The notes under the pieces are model-generated. The model was given only the letters and a program-made list of their open reading frames with translations. It was not told the origin of the DNA and did no database searches. The translations under genes and the position numbers were made by a program. Positions 1-12,005 of a DNA stretch of 64,000 nt are shown piece after piece (position 1 is the first letter of the stretch; each line of letters opens with the position of its first letter). Origin of the DNA: Fennellomyces sp. T-0311 (taxonomy: Eukaryota > Mucoromycota > Mucoromycetes > Mucorales > Lichtheimiaceae); NCBI GenBank assembly GCA_025266875.1, contig JALLLT010000019.1, positions 186,001 through 250,000 of the forward strand. Direction: 5' to 3'.

Positions 1-642
1 GGACGGGCTTCCTTTTGAAGATGCCTCATTTGATTATATATTTATGCGGTAATTTTATTTTTATATTTTTTTTTCCAAACTCAACTCACCCATGGGCCAT
101 AGGTTCATTGGGCTTGGCATACAGAGGAAACAGTGGTCAAAAGTACTCGACGAGCTTGTGCGTGTGTTGAAGCCTGACGGATGGATCGAGCTGGCAGAGC
201 AGGACACGGAGATGTACCGTGCTGGACCTAACACGGCCGAACTGAACAACAAATTGAAGCAAGTCATGGAAATGCGGCATGTTGACCCGCAGTCGGGCCG
301 GTTATTGAAGCAGCGACTGGAAAATCGTGTTGAGTTGACAAATGTGACCACATCCTTCATTTCTTGCCCTGGAGGACAATGGGCGGGGAAGGTAATATAT
401 AGAGAGAGATATATATAGCTCCTTTGCTCATCTTATGACAACTCTGCTCAATATAGCTGGGCCAACTCACCTTACAATCATGGCAATCGTATTACCAGGC
501 ATTGGGACCCCAAATTTGTCACGCGGTCAATATTCCTGCCAAGCAGTATGAGGAGCATCTCAAGGCATGCTGGGCTGAAGCAAACGAGTTCAAAACCTTT
601 GAAAACGTCCACTTTGCCTACGCGCAAAAGAAATCCTCCTAA
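1..642 (+). CDS. SAM-dependent methyltransferase, C-terminal part (5' end outside window)
   Basis: Three exons are visible: 1-48 (entering in frame), 103-391 and 457-642, with GT..AG introns of 54 and 65 bp and phases that close on a TAA. The reading begins DGLPFEDASFDYIFMRF and continues into a segment ending VLKPDGWIELAEQD. This is the classic class I methyltransferase stretch in which the post-motif-I acidic loop precedes the 'vLkPgGwielve' strand. The AdoMet-binding glycine motif must lie upstream of the window. The C-terminus ends FAYAQKKSS. Mucoromycete genomes carry many such small methyltransferases of unknown substrate, so no reaction can be assigned. The first small ATG inside intron 1 is not a start. 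The family call is secure; the substrate is unknown. Confidence 0.85.
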
Positions 643-858
643 TCTTTATTTGATTTTCGTTGTTTTTTCTTCTTCTTTGTACGATATTTTAATACCAAAA
701 CACACACCACACCCTTTTTTTTTTAATTTCTTGTACGCTAGGGCTATTATCCCAACACGCATCCACATTCACCCCATCTTTGGAGCTTAGAGCCGTCTGT
801 AAAGATGGGGCCCCCATGGTACTCTAATCACGGCCCTCTTAATAAAGCACATTTCTTT

Positions 859-1757
859 TTATTGTTTTTCGTAATCAGGCCATACAGCGTTCCTGCTGTG
901 ACGATAAGAGTCTTGCTTCTCATCCGGCAATGGATTGCCGAGCGGCGGATAAGCATGGTAAGCCGAAGGGAAGAATACAAATTCTGGAGGCTGGATCTGT
1001 TGCGATCTTAACTCACGATACCGGTCATCGAACTCGATCACCAGTGCCTAAGAGTGTATATATATATATACACATAGATAGATAGATATATATCAGTGTC
1101 TGATATCAGTAGCCCATCTAGGAAATGTATTTACGTACATAACGTGTTTTGCCGCACGTCACCGTACTATTGCTGGATTCACTGGTGCTTTGACCGTGCT
1201 GGACATCCAGCCCGTGTTTCGTGAGGCGATAGTTGACTCCGCGGATGTTCTCACTGGCATTGATTCGGCTGCATAACTCGACAAGACTGCGCTGAAACTT
1301 TAGATCAAATAGTAATTTTTTTTTAGCAATGATGACTACTTTTGGCTCTGCAGTGATTCCTTACAATGCTATGTAAGTATCGATATCGCCATACCCACAG
1401 AATGGCTGTGAGGAGCATGATGGAAGGTACGATCAGCAGAATGTACGGGTTTTCTTTGAGTAAAAGGAAGTTCCAAAGAATGTATACGGTGCCGGATACC
1501 ACCACCCAGAGGGTTAAGAGTGTACCAATCCAGATTGCTTTGTGACCCGGTGGTGGATGCTGTCGAACAGCCTCGTTGAACAGGCACATTGCGGAATTAA
1601 AGTCATGTACAGAAAGCTTTTTTTTGTGGAATGCATTAGTAAAAAAGAAAACACAGCGTCTAGAAGGAGTAGAGAGAAAGCTTACGTAGCCTTGGAAATC
1701 AAAAGTGTACTGATCGTCGAAGCGGCGACCAAGCAAGCCAAGTCTGACAGTTTTCAT
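859..1757 (-). CDS. Small membrane protein, possible Erf4/GOLGA7 family
   Basis: Four exons on the minus strand (1686-1757, 1365-1616, 1139-1297, 859-1047) join in phase 0 to give 223 aa. The first intron has a clear ACTAAT branch site. Two strong membrane segments lie near residues 55-75 and 80-100. Three pieces recall the Erf4/GOLGA7 family (the non-catalytic partner of DHHC palmitoyltransferases): an N-terminal 'F..gyls..dF...m..fNea' stretch, a segment 'rslvelcsrIN..en.rGvnyrl' after the membrane part, and a late strand ALVIEFDD. That assignment is inference from pattern only. The start ATG follows a perfect-looking acceptor (ccag), so an additional upstream exon is possible. Its 5' end faces the 3' end of the GH15 gene about 160 bp away. 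Confidence 0.72.
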
Positions 1758-1920
1758 CTGGTATGTGTAAGGCGAAGTAAGGGGGAGGAAAGGGAAAGAA
1801 AGGCTTTATACTTGAATTTCACGTATCCAACAAAAATGCCGTCCGCAAGCTCCTTTTTTTGTTCCCCACGTTTTTAATCATAAATATATATAAATCATCA
1901 GTTCAATTCCTCATTCCTGC

Positions 1921-4379
1921 TTAACTGGAGCACGAACCGAGAACACGGTCCAAGTTAAATGCAGCTATGTAACAAAAAAAAATGCTATTATAGGAAATTG
2001 CAAAAGAAACCAAGCAACACAACTTACCGCTGATGAAAGAAAGATGACTGAAGGCCTGGGGCGAGTTGCCCAGCGCCTCACCAGACCGAGCCACTTCTTC
2101 TGAGAAAAGGCCCAGGTGGTTTGAATACGACATCATTTCCTCAAACATGAGGACGGCCTTGGTAAGGTACTTGCGGTCGTATTTGCCCGCACGGGCCATC
2201 GCCTCGACCAACCAGAACGTGCACATGGAAAAGGCGCCTTCCAAACCACCCAGCCCGTCATCCGTCGTCAAAAAGTTATAACGGAACACCAGATTGTTCG
2301 CCAACAACCCACCTAAACTTGCCCTTAGAACACTTGGAAACAAATAACGTCGCATGCCCTTCATCTTACCTTTCTCTGGAGGTCGCAAGATGCGCTCGAT
2401 CGTCGATAGCATACGGGGATCCACCGGTGAGCTGAAAAATACGAGCGGCATGATCAAGCAGCTAGCGTCGACCGCATCCGGCGACTCGATGCTTTGTGTA
2501 TACATTTTCAGCTTGGGATTCCAACATTTCGTCTGAATCTCTTCGTAAATGGCATCTCGTGTGGCCATCCATTTCGGTCGATCAGGACAAGGGAACATTC
2601 GCTTGTCGGCCAAACGTAGGGCCCTGTCCACGGCAACCCAGCACATGACACGCGAGTATGTAAAGTTTTGCTTCTTGCCACGCACCTCCCTACAGACGCA
2701 TCCATTCAGCTTCCAGAAGCACATGGAGGACGGATGTGTTGTATTACCATATAGACATATCGGGCAGGTCATAGTTGGCACAGACATAATTGACAAGCTT
2801 GCGCACTGCACACCACATGTCATAGGAGACAGGGGCGCCATACTTGTTGTATAAATAGATACCGTCCAGAAGCTCGCCGTAGATGTCCAATTGAAGATGA
2901 TCATAGGCACCGTTGCCGATGCGCACGGGCCTGGAGCTGCGGTAACCATCGAGATGATTCAACTCAATTTCATCCAGCCTCTTTTCGCCGTGGATGCTGT
3001 ACATGATATTAAGAGACCCGTCCGGATTCTAATCGCACATGTGTAAGTAGTAAGCAAATAAAGCGGATAATGAGGACATACCAGGTCATTGCACCGCGCT
3101 TCCACAAACTTCATGAACTGCGCAGCCTCTTCTGTGAATCCCAGACGGAGAAATGCGTAGATGGTAAACGCCGAATCGCGCACCCACAGGTATCGGTAAT
3201 CCCAATTCCGTGCACCACCGATTGCTTTTCATGGGGCTGAGTATGTGGGGCAACCAAAATGGTGGGGCGGCTATGCTTACCTTCGGGAATGCCAAACGTT
3301 GGTGCCGCAACCACCGCTCCTGTCTAACATAAACAATCAGTGAACACCATATCAGGGTGGTTCCGTCCAAAGAGGTAACATACCGGTTCGTACGTAAGCA
3401 GCTTTAATGTCATGGCGCTGCGCATTACATTCTCGCGCCAACGGCCACGGTAAGACATCTGATCAATCCACTTTTGCCAATACCTCACAGTCTGTCTAAA
3501 CAGAGCAGACATCAGACTCATCGTCAGGGGAGGGTCTCTCACATTTGGGCCTGTGTATTGGGGGACTTCACGGAAAATAAAGTAGACTTCTTGCGTTTCA
3601 TGCATCTCAAATTCGGAATACACGCCTGGACCCTTCAATCCGCGCTTGCCCGACGTCTCATCGATCTTGAGCTCAATGTCGGGCTTAGGCATGTCGCTTG
3701 TTTTGCAAATGAAGCGTAGATCCATCTTGAGTTTCTTGGATTCAAACTCTACTCGCTCCTTGCATGTAAAGTAACGCTCGTCGTCCTCCGGGTAGTGTTT
3801 TGCGCCAGGTTTAGGCATGGCAACATGCGGCTGCAGCTTTGTTGTGTGTTCATCCATGGCATAATTGAAAGCAGGATAGCATTCCATTTTGATACGGACG
3901 CTGCCGCGCACAATGGATACACGTCGAATAATCCATGGCAGCAATGGCTTGCTGGAAAGGCGCTGGTTCGATTCAGGACGATGCATATAGTCAATCACCT
4001 CGGCAACCCCTTCATCTGACAAGAAGCGAGTGACCAGAACGTTGCTTTTGGGCATGTACTGCTGCTTGTTGCTAACGTGAGCGTCTGGCGCGATGGAGAA
4101 GTGGCCACCCTTGTCTTTGTCGAGGATGCGGGCGAACACGCTCGGGCTGTCAAATTCAGGGTAGCAGCAGAAGTCCATCGAGCCGTCGGTGCCGCACAGG
4201 GCAATTGTGTGCAGGTTCCCAACGATGCCGTAATTCTCGATAGGGAGGTAGCCTCGCGTGCGAATGTTGCAATGGGTGTTCTCCACGTCCTTTCTCCACT
4301 GCTTGCCGCCCTTATCCTCCAGGCCCACCGGCTGATGATGTGTGTCGGCCGCGTAGCGTAATCCGTGATCGGATGACAT
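1921..4379 (-). CDS. GH15 family glycoside hydrolase (glucoamylase/trehalase-like)
   Basis: Seven exons (3384-4379, 3281-3323, 3082-3224, 2748-3028, 2370-2689, 2028-2312, 1921-1964) give 703 aa with all phases consistent. The N-terminal beta-sandwich begins with [18 protein letters not shown] and [17 protein letters not shown]. The (alpha/alpha)6 barrel follows with [19 protein letters not shown]. Predicted catalytic acid and base are the glutamates in [16 protein letters not shown] and in [21 protein letters not shown]. This is the soluble bacterial/archaeal-type GH15 layout, to which mycobacterial trehalase belongs. It lacks a signal peptide and a starch-binding domain, so an intracellular alpha-glucoside or trehalose hydrolase is more likely than secreted glucoamylase; that substrate call is inference. 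Only 61 bp separate it from the end of the FAH gene upstream. Confidence 0.93.
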
Positions 4380-4440
4380 GGGTGCGAAAGTAAGGGAAAA
4401 ACGAATAAAAGAAAGAGAATGCTTTATTTATGCATCTTTT

Positions 4441-6189
4441 TTAAATGTAGGGACACGGTAAAACTTTACCACGGCAATCGCCGAATCCGATGCGGTACCC
4501 AGCTGGACTATCTTTGTACGCGGTCATATTGACCTCATCGCCATCCTCTAAAAAGGTACGTTCCGCGCCTTCGATCTGGATTTTGTTAGCTCCGTTCCAT
4601 GACAGCTCCAGCAGTGATCCGAAGCTTCCTTTGTCCTATTATATATACGTCTTAGTGTCAGCCTGTACACTTTTTTGTTCCATTCTGTTCTTACAGGGCC
4701 AGAAAGCGTGCCTGTGGCGCACATGTCACCCACACGCAGATTGCAGCCACCGACAGTGTGGTGTGCCAGCTGTTGTGTGATTGACCAGTACATGTATTTC
4801 AGGTTGGATAGGGTGACGCGTTCAAACTTTTGGGCGTGCTTGGCTGTTTGGATACAAATGAGTCATGTGACGCACACATACCGAAAAGGGATACTCACGC
4901 TTGATTTGGACCTCCAGGTCAATATCGTAGGCAGATTTCTGCTTCTCCTGGAGGTATTCAAGTGGTGCAGGCGATGCTTGAGACGGACCATCCACCAGAA
5001 ATTCCTCGAGTGCATCCAACGTCACGATCCAAGGGGAGATTGTAGTACCAAAGTTTTTGCCCAGGAATGGACCTGCATGTAGGTGTAAAGTAAGTTTCTC
5101 TGCCGTTCCCGCTCTGTATCGTTTCTTACCAAGTGGCACGTATTCCCATGCCTGGATGTCGCGGGCTGAAAAAGCAATTGTGAGCATACGAATGCAAAGA
5201 CGCGCCAGATGGGCTTACCACTCCAATCATTTACCAGCACCAAGCCGAAAATATGGTCTTTGGCATCGGCCACTTCGACACGTTTGCCCAACTGATTTCC
5301 CTTTCCCACAAACCAGCCCTAGCGAGTTTTTCGTCTCTGGTCAGCCTCCGTTGTGCAGGTACAAACGCAGAAGAAAGAGGTTAAACTCACCACTTCCAGC
5401 TCGAAATCGAGTTTGGCCGATTGCGCGAAAAAGGGTGTCTTGTTCTGTGGAGTGATTCGCTGACCCGCCGGTCGCACAATGTCGGTACCTGACACGACGA
5501 TGGACGATGCACGGCCATGGTAGCCCACGGGGATATGGAGCCAGTTGGGCTGTAAGGCATTGTCTTTGCCTCTGAACATGATGCCTACGTTGGTCGCATG
5601 CTCTCGTGAGCAGTAGAAATCGGTATAGTCGCTATCCAAATCACCGTTGAGCTTAAAATAATGATCCTTCGTGCTCTTTGGAAACTTACCCAATCTGTGC
5701 AGGGAGGTGCATAGTCACCTCAGCTTGCTTCACCAAAGCACGGCCTCGGAGCTCACTGTTGTCACGTAACGCGGGCTCATCCTTGGATAGCAGCTTTTGG
5801 ATTGCCAACCGTGTTGCGCGCCATACAGGCTTGCCGAGTCCCATAAAGTCATTCAAGCTCGACTGGCGCGAATAAAGTGAGCACTGCGTTCCTTGTGACA
5901 TAACGTGCGGTTTACCTTGTCAAACACGGCAACAGGGTCCGGTAATCCATCAATACCAGCCAAGAGTCCAGCACGTGCAGCAACAGCAAGATCCAATACG
6001 TAGTCACCAATGGCAACACCTGCGCGAGGAGACTGGTCACCCGTGTTTCAGCAAGAATAACGTGACAGCACCAAGTGTTAAAAAATGCTTTACCGATTGT
6101 TGGGCAGTCGAGAAGACACCAAAGGGAATGTTTTGGATGGGAAAGTGCGAATCCTTGGGCACAGAAACAAAGCTTTCGATCACGGTCAT
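4441..6189 (-). CDS. FAH: Fumarylacetoacetase (fumarylacetoacetate hydrolase)
   Basis: Nine exons (6094-6189, 5916-6032, 5690-5862, 5391-5631, 5219-5318, 5130-5165, 4899-5072, 4695-4843, 4441-4635) encode 426 aa, close to the usual FAH length. It carries out the last step of tyrosine/phenylalanine degradation, splitting fumarylacetoacetate into fumarate and acetoacetate in the cytosol. The N-terminal SH3-like domain ([24 protein letters not shown]) is followed by the hydrolase fold. Metal and active-site stretches are [52 protein letters not shown] and [17 protein letters not shown]. The C-terminus [15 protein letters not shown] is diagnostic. The start is the ATG of [17 protein letters not shown], which matches family N-termini. 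For exon 2 the acceptor at ccag|TCTCCT was chosen because the cagG site seven bases on breaks the frame. Confidence 0.96.
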
Positions 6190-7792
6190 AATTTTTGGAG
6201 AAAAAGGCAAAGAGGAAAGGGGGGCCGCTTTTTGCGGAAAAGATATTCGTCGATTGGAACGTGGGAAAAATCATGTTTCTCACGCCTTCTCAACCGGCCT
6301 TCCGAAAATGGCGCCTTTCTTCCGCACAATCTCATCTTTTATCTACAGGACACCTCAGCGACACCCCAATGCATATATTTATTAGTAAGATCAATTCGAA
6401 CCGATTGGCCTACCTTTCTTTTTTATCACAGTTATATATTCTGCTGGTCCGAACGCGCGGTTGAGAAGCATTCTCTTACAAAGGCTGCCTCATGGATGCT
6501 TTTGCATGTGAAGCGTTATCTCTTTGGTAAAACGTGGTTCGTTTGCGCATGTGCGCCCAAAGCAACCCTTCGAACCATATTTTGTGGCCGACCAATGAGA
6601 TCACCGATGCGTATCTGTCATCGCTCCCTGCCAAACATTGGCTGGTTACTCGTCTGACTATATATCGATGAACTGTAACTGGATCACGGATCACGCTTTG
6701 TCATAACCAGTATTACCCTCCGTGTATTTGGCTTGTCGAATATATACTGCTCCAGAAGCTGACTCATTCGTCGATGCAATACGGGATGAATAACACTCAC
6801 AGCTTGGCACGAGTTCCACCTTTGTCTAAAATGCTTTCTTCCCCAATCTGCAGCACGTGTGCTTCTTCCTGCGCGACACATGCGGCGTCTTTGGGTATCT
6901 CGGAGAAAATGATGCAAAGGAACGAGAGGCTCACCTTGGAGAATTTATTCAACACAGCCTCATCATGGCCATCCATGACCATTCAAACCATCTGCCTTGA
7001 CATTTCTTCATGGGAACTTTGACCTACTTTCCTCTCAATGCTATCAAGACGTTCCCAAGCCCGCTTTACGCCAGATATATTTCTGTCCAAAGCTATTGTA
7101 ACAAGGTTTCCATGAGAAACGTATACCGTTGTTGCAGGGGAGGGGGATCGAGGCACTCGAGTATGTCTGCTGCATGGATGGCACACGGTTATCAGAACAG
7201 TTTTCAGGGTGTGCCAAGGCATCTGCTGTAACGAGATGATGAGGATTAAAGAGTGTCAAACTCAGTGCAACTGACACCATGACACACTTGCGGTTTCCCA
7301 TTACGGAATAGCACGCGAGCCGCTCAGAAAGTCAAGATATAACACCTCAACAAGGACTGTTTGGATTACCTACGGCAGTTCAACGTTCCACCTCTGAAAA
7401 AAGCGGTCTGCTAGTCAAGCGAGCAGCGGATACTGACCCTATCATGTGATTCCTATCCTAAATAACGCTGAACGTATTGGGCAAGGGAATCTACGGCTGA
7501 TGCGACTCGGCAATGGTTTTCTGGAGGCATTGAGCGCATGGGCTTGTAGGCTATGAAGGGGCGGTGTGGTTGGGATTATCTATGTTGCAAACCTGCCGCA
7601 AGCCAGGTGATAAATACCACTTTTCGCTTGAAGGTCATGTTTGATTCGGCCATGCCGTTGATTGACCTTGTAGATTGACAAAGACAGCGGGCACCCTTGT
7701 CGTGTAATTCGGAATGGGGGTGCTAGGCTATTGCTTACGCCTCTTACTCTAGGTTTGTAGACTGATCACCATACTGGACGATCATATACGTT
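6190..7792. other. Intergenic region with only weak coding signal
   Basis: No recognisable gene. The one stretch worth naming is on the minus strand from 7300 down to about 6800. It has an ATG-led ORF with a signal-peptide-like start (MGNRKCVMVSVALSLTLF) and, after a very short (34 bp) candidate intron, a helical segment AWERLDSIERKVGQSSHEEM. A stop codon and a further frame change follow. I could not build a complete exon model, so this is either a decayed secreted-protein gene or chance. Confidence 0.4.
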
Positions 7793-8135
7793 TTAGGGAC
7801 ATGAGGTGTTGTAGCAGCAGTAGCTGTAGGAATGGTAGGGCAGGTGATCCTGCCAGCGACGACGTTCCGGGCTACGGCGATACGGGTGATAGTGATCACC
7901 ACGATCGCAAGTTTCATGTGCTCCTTGGGACGACTGGTTTCGTACATACGGGCGACGCTGTAATATACTGAGAACCACAACTCTTCACACAAAAGAGGCT
8001 ACTTACACCGTATCCTCGACGGGTGGAGGTGCGACCCTGGCGCGGTCGATATGATCCGCGGCGACGAACACGGCGTTGCCTGTTCATGCCGTTAAAGATG
8101 AGCACAGTATAGTGGTTCTGGCGCGCGAAGGTCAT
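7793..8135 (-). CDS. Small Arg/Tyr-rich basic protein, unknown function
   Basis: Two minus-strand exons, 8007-8135 and 7793-7957, are separated by a 49-bp intron with a canonical GTAAGT donor and TTACAG acceptor and join in phase 0 to give 97 aa. The protein is highly basic, with RRVRRRGSYRPRQGR, RRGYGRRPYVRNQ and HPYRRSPERRRW, and has a Tyr/Ser/Cys tail. Arg/Tyr/Gly-rich stretches of this kind occur in RNA-binding proteins, but no family is recognised. The start could be the ATG at 8135 or the internal one at 8087 (MNRQRRVRRR). The good splice sites and low-complexity composition both argue for a real but unconserved gene; confidence is moderate at best. Confidence 0.4.
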
Positions 8136-8845
8136 AAGTGGAAGTGGACTAAAGAAAAGGAAAACGATCATATTAATTTGCCGCTTATTTTGAAGCGCAT
8201 GAACCGCACTTTTGTGTAAACTGGCTTCCAGCAATTGCACTGAAATGCGACAAGCTGATCATTCGCATGCCCCGTTGTCAATATTGCAAAGCAGCTAGCT
8301 GTACGTATAGTGCTTGTGCATTCAAAGGGTGACGAATTGAGGCAAGCCTTCTGCCTCTGGATGTTGAGCTTTTTTTTAACACTGAAGGAAACTGGTGATG
8401 GTCGATCACGGTGTCTTGTATCAGCTATGGCGCTATGGTCACCTTTGGCATACAAAACTTGGTACCTCTACTCCATCAGAAGCATCCAATCAGCCCACAT
8501 TTGGTGATGCGGGTTACGCGGCGGATGCTCCTCTTGCAGGCATGCATGGCGGTCTTTTTAGGCTCGCCTATCAACAAGGGCATCAACAAGTAATCTGCAA
8601 GTACACGAGAGTTAAATATCCTCGTCGCGAGGTATAATCTGGAAAGATGAATGGCTTATTATCGTCCTCCTGTTTCAGTGTCCCTAGTTATCTGTTCTGT
8701 GTGCAGTTGGACAATTTGTTGGCCACTTGCTTTGAAAGATGACTCTGCAACGGATACGCTGGCGACAACGCTTTCTTAGTCCGACGAGAGATTTTCTTCA
8801 CCTACATGCTGGGAGAGACGCGGATCCTAGCTCATTACAAAAATA
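8136..8845. other. Intergenic, upstream region of the RRM gene
   Basis: Short ORFs are present on both strands, but none has splice-site, codon or family support. It presumably contains the promoter of the plus-strand snRNP gene that follows. Confidence 0.4.
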
Positions 8846-9934
8846 ATGTCACAGCCGCCGATGCCACCTTCTGGTTTTGCACCACCACCACCAGGTGCTC
8901 CACCACCCAATGCACCTCAGGGCCAACCGCCATTTCCACCGGTGGGCGCGCCTGCTCCTGGTGCACCGCCTCCATCGTTTTCTAGTGCTCCGCAAGCACA
9001 GCCTGCATTGATCGGCGGCATTCCATTATCCAAGCAGACGATCAACACCACGCCAAGCCGAACAGTCTATGTCAGCAATCTGAATGAGAAGGTCAAATTG
9101 ACAGGTAAGCAAGCGGACCGATCTAGAGAAATCCGAGTTTGATCGCTCACACGTTTGTTACAGTGCTGAAGAGCACGCTGAAAAACATGTTTAGCCAATT
9201 CGGTGAAGTGCTCGATGTGGTAGCCTACAGTAACATACGCATGCGTGGCCAGGCTTTTATTGCCTTTCCGGACGAAGAGAGCGCCGGCAAAGCCATCAAG
9301 GAACTGCAACACTTTGCATTATACGGAAAGCCAATGGTAAGTATTGGGAGTGACAAAGACGAACGAGATCCTGAACGATCATAGGTTGTGCAATACGCAC
9401 GTAACAAATCGGATGTTCACGCAAAGAGAGATGGCGACTTTGATGATCACCATGCTGAGAGATTGAAGAGAAAGGGTATGTCTGTGTGTGTGTGTGTTGT
9501 AGCGGCGTCATGGCTCATCGTCGGGAATTATAGAGGCGCGCAAGCTGATGCCACTTCCTGGATCACACAAGCCCACCTACAAAGGTCCTGGCCAAGGTAA
9601 GCCAAAGACGAGTGGGTCGATAGGAGAGATACTGATAACTGCTATAGTCAACGCACCTCGGCCATCGGGCCCGACACAGCATATTCCGGACGAATACTTG
9701 CCTCCCAACAGCATTTTGTTCTTGCAGAATCTCCCAGAGACCATCACGCAACAGCAGATCCAGGACCTTTTCCAGCCTTATGCCGGATTCAAGGAGGTTC
9801 GTATGATCCCGACCAAGAAGAGCATTGCGTTCGTCGAATACGAGACCGAGCTGCAATCCGCCGCTGCCAAGAATGGATTAGCTGGCTATACCTTTGGTGA
9901 TCAGCCAATCCGCATTACGTTTGCGAGAAAGTAA
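8846..9934 (+). CDS. U1A/U2B''-type snRNP protein with two RRMs
   Basis: Five exons (8846-9104, 9164-9336, 9385-9475, 9534-9596, 9648-9934) encode 290 aa. After a Pro-rich leader of about 65 residues comes RRM1. RNP2 is RTVYVSNLNEKV and RNP1 is RGQAFIAFPDEESAGKAI, with the typical LKKTL-like helix (VLKSTLKNMFSQFGEVLDV). A basic linker (ERLKRKEARKLMPLPG) leads to RRM2 with RNP2 SILFLQNLPETIT and RNP1 KKSIAFVEYETELQSAAA. This order and the linker match the U1A/U2B''/SNF family, which binds U1 snRNA stem-loop II and/or U2 stem-loop IV with U2A'. One gene may serve both snRNPs, as Drosophila SNF does; that is inference. The Pro-rich N-terminal extension is not part of the canonical animal proteins. 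Confidence 0.93.
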
Positions 9935-10899
9935 CGCGCACGCCGCCTTTTGTTTATATTCTACAACCGTATGAACATTGCACTCCCGTTCAGTGTATCA
10001 TAACTGTGAATAAAGTTGATATCGAATGGAGATGAAACAGGCGAAACAGTTGACAAGTCAACTGCACGTTTCTTTGATAAGCCTGTTATGGAACCCTTTT
10101 GTTTGCCTTTCCAACCGGAAAAAAACCCTGATAAGCTTTCATATGATTCAAGATCCACGCTGAAACACCTTGCCAGTCTTGGGTTGATATATATATACAA
10201 TGTCCTTCGCTCTCAGATACTTGCACAAGGGTGATGCGATTTCTTGGCTTTGGGAATATCCTGTAACGTGATGTTATCTTTGCTTTTATGCCGCTTTCCC
10301 CCCAAGCGCCCACCGCACAAACTTTCCTTTTTCTTGATCGAAAGCGTCTGAGAGGGACAAACATAAACAAAACCTGTGGGGTGTGATTGTCAGGCGGCAC
10401 CAGATCTGGATGCTTTATCAAGTAAATGCCCGTAGATGATACATTGCGCGCAGTTGCACAGCGAGTGGAGAAAACAACAAACATCGGAAGAGGCGTAAGA
10501 ATAGACCCTATAAAACGTTTTTTTTCTCGCTTGCTCCTTTTCTGAACCTTTGGCCTGCACCGTGGAAGGTAATCAGAAGGAAAGCTGTCGCTGCGCAACA
10601 GCCGCGGTTGCTAGGTGATATCTCTTGTTGCCACGGGATTAAAAAGTGAAAACAGTGAGCACGGGCCGCGATGATTCTCGGAGCATACTCTTTAAACGGC
10701 TAATCCACGAGCGTTCGCTCCATCACCTGATTGGCATTTGTTTTTTGTTTGTGGGGTTCATTCGTGTTATGTTTTGACCAAGAAAAACTATAATGGCGTC
10801 GAAAAGCGTGGGTAAAGCAGTTTTACACTTTATATAAAGATCAGGAGCTTTGACGATCCTTCTCTTTGTTTTTCTACCACTTTAATTTATCATTCCAAC
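9935..10899. other. Intergenic region
   Basis: No supported gene. A 170-codon minus-str ORF (10086-10598) has no family signal, no splice sites that extend it and a composition typical of chance. A TATA-like element (tttatataaag, about 10829-10840) precedes the ORF at 10900. Confidence 0.45.
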
Positions 10900-11415
10900 A
10901 TGCTTTGCCATCACTATATGCACTCCGAACTTGCTCTCAACGAAAAGCGGGTGGAGCGCGCGTCGTCGTTTGATCCGTTTATGCACGCAAGCAGTATGAT
11001 GCACCAACAATCTGACTTTTGGCACGTTTTCAGCGGTGCACTGGCTCGTGCACTGAACACAATATTGGCGACTCTGCCGCAAGATCCACGCGCCAAAACG
11101 CCTTCCACAATCCTAATCGCGGAAAAAAGGCCGCTCTTTCGCGAACGCCACCGACACCAGTGCTGGCAACCGGTGGATGAAAAGCCATGCAAGGCGGAGA
11201 ATACCTCATTGCCGAGCTGGATGTTTACTCACAAACATGCTCGCGATATTCGCTCCAACCCTGATGCGCTCCGGAAGCTTTCACTCAAGGTGGAAATGGT
11301 CCGGCACAAGAAATTATCTGTGTCGCGCATCAAGTCTGAACATAAGCGGTATCTTCCGAGCCGCGCCGATGCGTTTATCCCAGCAAGGAAGAGCCCGCTA
11401 TCCCAACAGCTGTAA
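10900..11415 (+). CDS. Hypothetical single-exon protein, 171 aa
   Basis: An uninterrupted ORF of 171 codons starts at the first ATG about 60 bp downstream of a good TATA-like box (tttatataaag) and a pyrimidine-rich leader ending in caacATG. The protein is basic and rich in His, Arg and Lys (for example RERHRHQCW and FTHKHARDIRSNPDALRKLS). It has no membrane segment and no domain that I recognise. Composition and length do not exclude a chance ORF, but the promoter context supports transcription. Function unknown. Confidence 0.45.
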   Translation: MLCHHYMHSELALNEKRVERASSFDPFMHASSMMHQQSDFWHVFSGALARALNTILATLPQDPRAKTPSTILIAEKRPLFRERHRHQCWQPVDEKPCKAENTSLPSWMFTHKHARDIRSNPDALRKLSLKVEMVRHKKLSVSRIKSEHKRYLPSRADAFIPARKSPLSQQL

Positions 11416-12005
11416 AACGCTCTCACCATCCCTTCTGTATCATAGCTTCATTATTATCGTAGTCATTTTTTGCATAATAACATTGATTTTTATTCTGGAC
11501 TCGCAGTGCATGCCGACTTTATACTCAGGCGGATGGGCGGGAAGGCAAAGAGCGCGATAGCACGCAATGCGATCATGGTATTACACCAAAGTATCACAAA
11601 CCGTGGGATTACTGTTACATTGGTTAAGAGTGATCGGTTTACAATGACAGCAGGGGGGAACATTTGTCCCCGTCGATTTTGATAGTGCCAGACCCTTCGC
11701 ATGCTTGATGTTCTCGTTTCTGTGCGCATGCTATGGAGATCACAGCTCACCGGCTTCCCCGCTTATTAAAAAATGTAACGGGCACAATATGAAAGAACGG
11801 TCCATATAAGTCTACAAACAAGGCGAACCGCCCGAGGATGAGCGTCAGCATATCTTGAATTGCGCAATCTTGCAACACGCGAATTCCCCGCCAGCAAACC
11901 TTAATGTTTCCCATATTAAAAAAGCCCTTTGCCTGCGCTTTCCGATCCGTTTCTCACAGCCGAGTCGCATTCCCAAGAGCCTTAACGTACTCATTAACAT
12001 CCAGA
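11416..12005. other. Intergenic region
   Basis: No gene seen. It presumably holds the 3' end of the preceding ORF and the promoter of MsrB. Confidence 0.4.

Noticed and set aside
6684..7301. Secreted protein gene on the minus strand
   Set aside because: A signal-peptide-like start exists but needs a 34-bp intron and meets stops; not listed as a gene.
9563..9856. Minus-strand ORF opposite the second RRM
   Set aside because: Shadow frame of a conserved exon.
10086..10598. 170-codon minus-strand ORF
   Set aside because: No domain, no promoter or splice support and residue composition typical of chance; overlaps an AT-rich intergenic region.
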